8,446 bases of DNA from DASTQL01 sp035761805 (lineage in GTDB: Bacteria > Actinomycetota > Actinomycetes > Jiangellales > Jiangellaceae). The stretch spans positions 1-8,446 of the forward strand of contig DASTQL010000025.1 in NCBI GenBank assembly GCA_035761805.1, given 5' to 3'. A program made the translations under genes and the position numbers. Numbering within the stretch: position 1 is the stretch's first letter; each line of letters opens with the position of its first letter. The notes under the pieces are model-generated. The model was not told the origin of the DNA. It worked only from the letters and a program-made list of their open reading frames with translations, and did not search any database. Below are positions 5,131 to 8,446 of the stretch, one piece after another.

Positions 5131-7242
5131 GTGTCCGCCCAGCCGCTGGAGCGTCCTGCCCGCACGCCCCGCGACTACACCGCACGCCACCTGTCGGTGC
5201 TCGAGGGGCTCGAGGCGGTGCGCAAGCGTCCGGGCATGTACATCGGGTCGACCGACGCCCGCGGCCTCATGCACTGCCTGTGGGAGATCATCGACAACGC
5301 CGTCGACGAGGCGCTCGACGGCCACTGCTCGCGGATCGGCGTCGTCCTCCGCCGTGACGGCTCCGTGGAGGTCGGCGACGACGGCCGGGGCATCCCGGTC
5401 GACGCCGAGCCCCGTACAGGACTGCCAGGCGTCGAGGTGGTGTTCACCAAGCTCCACGCGGGGGGCAAGTTCGGCGGCGGCTCCTATGCCGCTTCCGGTG
5501 GGCTCCACGGCGTCGGAGCGTCGGTGGTCAACGCCCTCTCTTCCAGGCTGGACGTCGAGGTCGAACGGGGAGGCAGGGTGCACGCCATGAGCTTCCGGCG
5601 CGGCGAGCCGGGGGTGTTCGACGACTCCGACGGCCGCTCCCCGGAGTCCCCGTTCGCCCCCTTCGTCGACCGATCCGAGCTGCGCACCGTCGGCCGGGTG
5701 CGCAAGGGGGTCACCGGCACGCGGGTCCGCTTCTGGGTCGACCGGCAGATCTTCCTGCGCGACGCGGCGTTCTCCTTCGACGAGCTGGTCACCCGAGCCA
5801 GGCAGACGTCGTTCCTCGTCCCGGGGCTCGAGCTCGTCATCCGCGACGAGCGGGGCGGCGAGGCGCTCGAGGAGTCCTTCCGGCACGACGGCGGCATCAC
5901 CGAGTTCGTCACCCACCTGGCCTCCGACGCGCCCGTGAGCGACGTCCTGCGCCTTCAGGGGTCCCAGCGCTTCGCCGAGACGGTGCCCGTCCTCGACGAG
6001 CAGGGCCATCTGGTGTCCCGCGAGGTCGAGCGCGAGTGCGAGGTCGACGTGGCCCTGCGCTGGGGGATCGGCTACGAGACGGAGGTCCGCAGCTTCGTCA
6101 ACGTCATCGCCACCCCCAAGGGAGGCACCCACCTGGTCGGGTTCGAGCAGGGGCTGCTCAAGCTGCTGCGCGACCAGGTCAGGGTCAACGCGCGACGGCT
6201 CAAGGCCGGCGATGACAAGATCGAGAAGGACGACGTGCTCGAGGGCCTCACCGCGGTCGTCACGGTGCGCCTGGCCGAGCCGCAGTTCGAGGGGCAGACC
6301 AAGGAGGTGCTGGGCACCAGCGCGGTCCGGTCGATCGTCGCGGGCGTGGTCGAGGGCGAGCTGCGCAGGCGGCTCACCTCCTCGCGACGAGACGACAAGG
6401 CTCAGGCATCGGCCGTCCTCGACAAGGTCGTGGCCGCTGCCAAGGCCCGGGTGGCCGCCCGGCTGCACAAGGAGACGGCCCGCCGCAAGAACGCCCTGGA
6501 GACCAGCGCCCTGCCGACCAAGTTGGTCGACTGCCGGTCCGACGGGCTGGAGCGCTCGGAGCTCTTCATCGTCGAGGGTGATTCCGCACTGGGCACCGCC
6601 AAGTCGGCCCGCGACTCGGAGTACCAGGCGCTGCTGCCCATCCGCGGCAAGATCCTCAACGTCCAGAGGGCGTCGATCGCCGACATGCTGCGCAACGCCG
6701 AGTGCGCATCGATCATCCAGGTCGTGGGAGCCGGCTCCGGGCGCTCGTTCGACCTGGGTCAGGCCCGATACGGCAAGGTCATCCTGATGACCGATGCCGA
6801 CGTCGACGGCGCCCACATCCGGACGCTGCTGATCACGCTCTTCTTCCGCTACATGCGTCCGCTGGTCGAGGTCGGACGGCTCCACGCAGCGATGCCGCCG
6901 CTGCACCGGGTCGAGCTCACCAACCCGCGCAAGGGCCAGGAGCGCTACGTCTACGCCTACACCGACGCCGAGCTGGCCCGGGTGCTGCGTGACCTGGAGA
7001 GGCGCAACCTCCGCTGGCGCGATCCGGTGCAGCGCTACAAGGGCCTGGGCGAGATGGACGCGGAGCAGCTGGCCGAGACCACCATGGACCCGCGCCGGCG
7101 CACCCTGCGCCGCATCACGGCTGGCGACGCGCACGCGGCCGAGTCGGTCTTCGAGATGCTCATGGGCAACGACGTCGCCCCCCGCAAGGAGTTCATCGTG
7201 GCGGGGGCGGCCGAGCTCGACCGTGCCCGCATCGACGCCTGA
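5131..7242 (+). CDS. parE: DNA topoisomerase IV subunit B / second GyrB-type subunit (type IIA ATPase–TOPRIM)
   Basis: A complete 703-aa type IIA topoisomerase B subunit. It hydrolyses ATP and, with an A subunit (ParC/GyrA), passes one DNA duplex through another. GHKL ATPase landmarks are WEIIDNAVDEA (51-61) with Glu52 as the general base and Asn56 for Mg2+, GDDGRGIPV (82-90) with Asp83, and the lid GGKFGGGSYAASGGLHGVGA (111-130). The transducer has the QTK loop (Gln389-Thr390-Lys391). The TOPRIM domain has VEGDSALG (481-488; Glu482), LPIRGKILN (502-510) and TDADVDGAHI (554-563; Asp555, Asp557, Asp559), then RYKGLGEMDAEQL (635-647). EGDSALG in place of the commoner EGDSAGG, and a short C-terminal half, match my memory of the actinobacterial ParE/GyrB2 group. 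The GTG start has AGGAG 9 nt upstream. No A-subunit gene is in the window, so ParE is preferred over GyrB on sequence features alone. Confidence 0.95.
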   Translation: MSAQPLERPARTPRDYTARHLSVLEGLEAVRKRPGMYIGSTDARGLMHCLWEIIDNAVDEALDGHCSRIGVVLRRDGSVEVGDDGRGIPVDAEPRTGLPGVEVVFTKLHAGGKFGGGSYAASGGLHGVGASVVNALSSRLDVEVERGGRVHAMSFRRGEPGVFDDSDGRSPESPFAPFVDRSELRTVGRVRKGVTGTRVRFWVDRQIFLRDAAFSFDELVTRARQTSFLVPGLELVIRDERGGEALEESFRHDGGITEFVTHLASDAPVSDVLRLQGSQRFAETVPVLDEQGHLVSREVERECEVDVALRWGIGYETEVRSFVNVIATPKGGTHLVGFEQGLLKLLRDQVRVNARRLKAGDDKIEKDDVLEGLTAVVTVRLAEPQFEGQTKEVLGTSAVRSIVAGVVEGELRRRLTSSRRDDKAQASAVLDKVVAAAKARVAARLHKETARRKNALETSALPTKLVDCRSDGLERSELFIVEGDSALGTAKSARDSEYQALLPIRGKILNVQRASIADMLRNAECASIIQVVGAGSGRSFDLGQARYGKVILMTDADVDGAHIRTLLITLFFRYMRPLVEVGRLHAAMPPLHRVELTNPRKGQERYVYAYTDAELARVLRDLERRNLRWRDPVQRYKGLGEMDAEQLAETTMDPRRRTLRRITAGDAHAAESVFEMLMGNDVAPRKEFIVAGAAELDRARIDA

Positions 7243-7331
7243 GGGCTTCTCCGGCGCCCGCTCGACGGGTACCAAGGGAGGGGAGCGTCCGCTCCTCGAC
7301 ACGACAGACGTCTCACCGGGCAGGGTGACGC

Positions 7332-8222
7332 ATGGCCCACCAGGCCGACACCCGCGGCGACGGGACGTCGCCTTCCCGTGCCGACCGGGCCCGCGCCGTG
7401 CTGCGGGGGTCTCCCCTGGTGGCCGCCGTAGGGGCGGTACTCGTCGTCTTGATGGCCGCTCTTGTCACGGAGGTCGTCCTTCGTGCGTCGACCGACGCCA
7501 CCCCTGATCCCGCTGCTGCGCCAGGGACCGTCTGCGACGGTGACGGTTCCTGCGACGTCGAGCGGAACCAGCTCGAGGAGACTGCCGCCACGCTTTCTCG
7601 AGCGGAGGTCGCTCGCCGGGTCGCCACGCTGCTGGGTCTCGATGCCATCCAGGTGGACTGTACCGAGGACCTGCCCATGGCAGTGAACGCCTCGATGGTG
7701 TGCATCGTCCCGTTGAGCCCCGACATTCGGTCGGAGGTCCTCGTGACCGTCGCCGGCGCCGACAGTCGCGACGTCGTCCTCGAGGTCGTCGGCCCGGACG
7801 GGGAGCTGGGCCGTGTCGCGCCGGGCGGCCCGCCCACAGCAGGTGAGAAGCGCTGGGTGGAGGCCCTCCAGGGGCTGGCGGCCGGGGTAGCGCCGCTCTA
7901 CCAGGACGCTGCCACGGTCGATGCCGCGACGTTGACCGCGTGGGCCGAGGCGGCGGACGGGTGTGCGGGGACGCTCGAGGCCGCGAGTTCGCCCGGCCCG
8001 CGGCTCGCCGAGGCGGCCCGGCGGGCGGGCCTCGGCTGCCACGAGATGGACATTGCCGCCGCGGCGTTCGCGTCGGCCGCCGCCAGGCCAGGGAGCGCCG
8101 AGTCGGACGTCGGCTTCCGCGTGCAGCGGATCGAGCAGGGTGTCGACCGGTGGAAGTACGGGAGGTATCTGCTCGAGGAGGCGTTGACCTTCGCGGACGA
8201 GGCGGTTCCGGGGGTCGCGTGA
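7332..8222 (+). CDS. Single-pass membrane protein with DUF4333-like cysteine-rich exterior
   Basis: The 296-aa product has a short charged N-terminus, one strong membrane helix (about 29-50, starting LVAAVGAVLVVLM) and a roughly 245-residue part probably outside the cell. Arg-rich residues before the helix favour an inside N-terminus. All six cysteines (68, 74, 110, 124, 211, 236) follow the helix, fitting three possible disulfides. Residues 107-153 (QVDCTEDLPMAVNASMVCIV, then strands of alternating Val) resemble the paired-Cys DUF4333 fold of actinobacterial envelope proteins. The C-terminal third is helical and includes DGCAGTLEAASSPGPRL (209-225), a motif repeated in the next reading frame. 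The ATG at 7332 has CAGGG 6 nt upstream. Its TGA overlaps the next candidate ATG by one base. The specific function is unknown. Confidence 0.78.
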   Translation: MAHQADTRGDGTSPSRADRARAVLRGSPLVAAVGAVLVVLMAALVTEVVLRASTDATPDPAAAPGTVCDGDGSCDVERNQLEETAATLSRAEVARRVATLLGLDAIQVDCTEDLPMAVNASMVCIVPLSPDIRSEVLVTVAGADSRDVVLEVVGPDGELGRVAPGGPPTAGEKRWVEALQGLAAGVAPLYQDAATVDAATLTAWAEAADGCAGTLEAASSPGPRLAEAARRAGLGCHEMDIAAAAFASAAARPGSAESDVGFRVQRIEQGVDRWKYGRYLLEEALTFADEAVPGVA

Positions 8223-8446
8223 TGACGCGGCCTACTGCGCGTCGCTCACACGGTTGCTCGCCTCTCCCTCTCCCTCTCCCTCTCCCTCTCCCTCTCCCTC
8301 TCCCTATCGACGAGCCGTTCATGGCATCGGAGATCAATCTGACCAGGGCGATGATGGTCGCGCTCGGGAGCGCCTTGGGCGAGTGCAGTCGTGAGCTGGC
8401 GCGAATCGGTTCCCCGACGGAACGGCTGCAGCCCGTTCATGCGATC
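8222..8446 (+). CDS. Partial CDS with Pro-Leu repeat, related to the preceding protein (runs off the window)
   Basis: An ATG at 8222 overlaps the previous stop by one base (TGATG). The frame stays open for 75 codons to the window end, with GGGGG about 8 nt upstream as a possible ribosome site. Residues 1-13 are basic, 14-28 are a Pro-Leu alternation made by the hexamer tract, and 34-75 (MASEINLTRAMMVALGSALG onward) look like ordinary helical protein. C55-x3-L59-x4-S64-P65-x2-R68-L69 matches C211-x3-L215-x4-S220-P221-x2-R224-L225 of the preceding protein with identical spacing. From residue 34 on, about 33 of 42 codons end in G or C; codons 2-13 are less biased (about 7 of 12). The true start may therefore be the ATG at 8321, which lacks a clear ribosome site and would place the repeat in the leader. 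Function unknown. Confidence 0.6.
   Translation, partial: MTRPTARRSHGCSPLPLPLPLPLPLPLPIDEPFMASEINLTRAMMVALGSALGECSRELARIGSPTERLQPVHAI
8261..8305. repeat. Hexanucleotide tandem repeat (TCTCCC)n, about 7.5 copies
   Basis: Seven exact copies of TCTCCC fill 8263-8304, with a partial unit on each side (CC before, T after), giving 45 bp of pure pyrimidine on the plus strand. The tract is exact, without any substituted copy. In the plus-strand frame from 8222 it reads alternating Pro (CCT) and Leu (CTC). Because the unit is six bases, gain or loss of copies would keep that frame. The minus strand holds seven GGG runs separated by AGA. Confidence 0.97.

Noticed and set aside
7282..7295. GGAGCG-TC-CGCTCC inverted repeat after the topoisomerase stop, considered as a terminator
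   Set aside because: The stem is only 6 bp with a loop too small to form cleanly, and no T-run follows. Read-through into the next gene seems equally likely.
5092..7302. Very long open frame (736 codons) antisense to the topoisomerase gene
   Set aside because: It mirrors the codon structure of a strongly conserved gene on the other strand. High third-position GC removes stops from the opposite frame, and its translation is low-complexity with no recognisable motif.
8261..8305. Short repeats considered as a CRISPR array or contingency-type phase-variable switch
   Set aside because: There are no spacers, so it is not CRISPR. The six-base unit cannot shift a reading frame, so classic on/off phase variation by slippage is excluded for a translated tract.
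7465..8440. Minus-strand frames reading the hexamer as Arg-Gly or Arg-Glu repeats
   Set aside because: These start inside or next to the repeat and overlap the well-supported plus-strand membrane-protein gene. The rest of their translation is shadow-like.

Overview
The window is very GC-rich, with G or C at almost every third codon position. It has frequent GTG starts and tightly packed genes with ATGA, GTGA and TGATG overlaps. With the gene content (a second-type GyrB/ParE, a DUF7455 zinc-ribbon protein divergent from it, a DUF6986 aldolase, a DUF456 protein), this points to an actinomycete, probably near Nocardioidaceae or Intrasporangiaceae. The genus cannot be fixed from the sequence alone.

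Region 1 (1-2939, plus strand) is an operon-like run: the 3' tail of an unidentified gene, an SDR-fold protein that lacks the usual catalytic residues, a 3-hydroxyisobutyrate-dehydrogenase/GarR-like reductase, and a DUF6986 HpcH/HpaI-like aldolase/lyase. Junctions are a 3-nt overlap, a 4-nt overlap and a 5-nt gap. Together they suggest a small carbon-catabolic module in which an aldolase/lyase and reductases handle a 2-oxo or semialdehyde intermediate. The substrate cannot be read from the sequence.

Region 2 (2929-4939, minus strand) holds, in transcription order, a DUF7455 zinc-ribbon protein, a perfect 16-bp hairpin terminator, a DUF456 membrane protein and ornithine aminotransferase RocD. 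The DUF456 stop and the RocD start overlap as ATGA. RocD ends tail-to-tail inside the aldolase gene, with an 11-bp overlap.

Region 3 (4940-7242) is a 191-bp divergent intergenic region containing a perfect 6-3-6 palindrome, followed by a complete type IIA topoisomerase B subunit (ParE/GyrB-like, 703 aa).

Region 4 (7243-8446, plus strand) is the least ordinary part. A single-pass membrane protein with a DUF4333-like, cysteine-rich exterior is followed with a 1-nt TGATG overlap by a second reading frame that runs off the window. That frame crosses a hexanucleotide tract of about 7.5 copies, read as (Pro-Leu)n. After the tract it repeats, with identical spacing, a C-x3-L-x4-S-P-x2-R-L motif found in the preceding protein. 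The G-rich strand of the tract carries seven GGG runs, each separated by 3 nt. No stretch longer than 300 bp lacks a gene, and I see no tRNA, rRNA, CRISPR array, insertion sequence or prophage.
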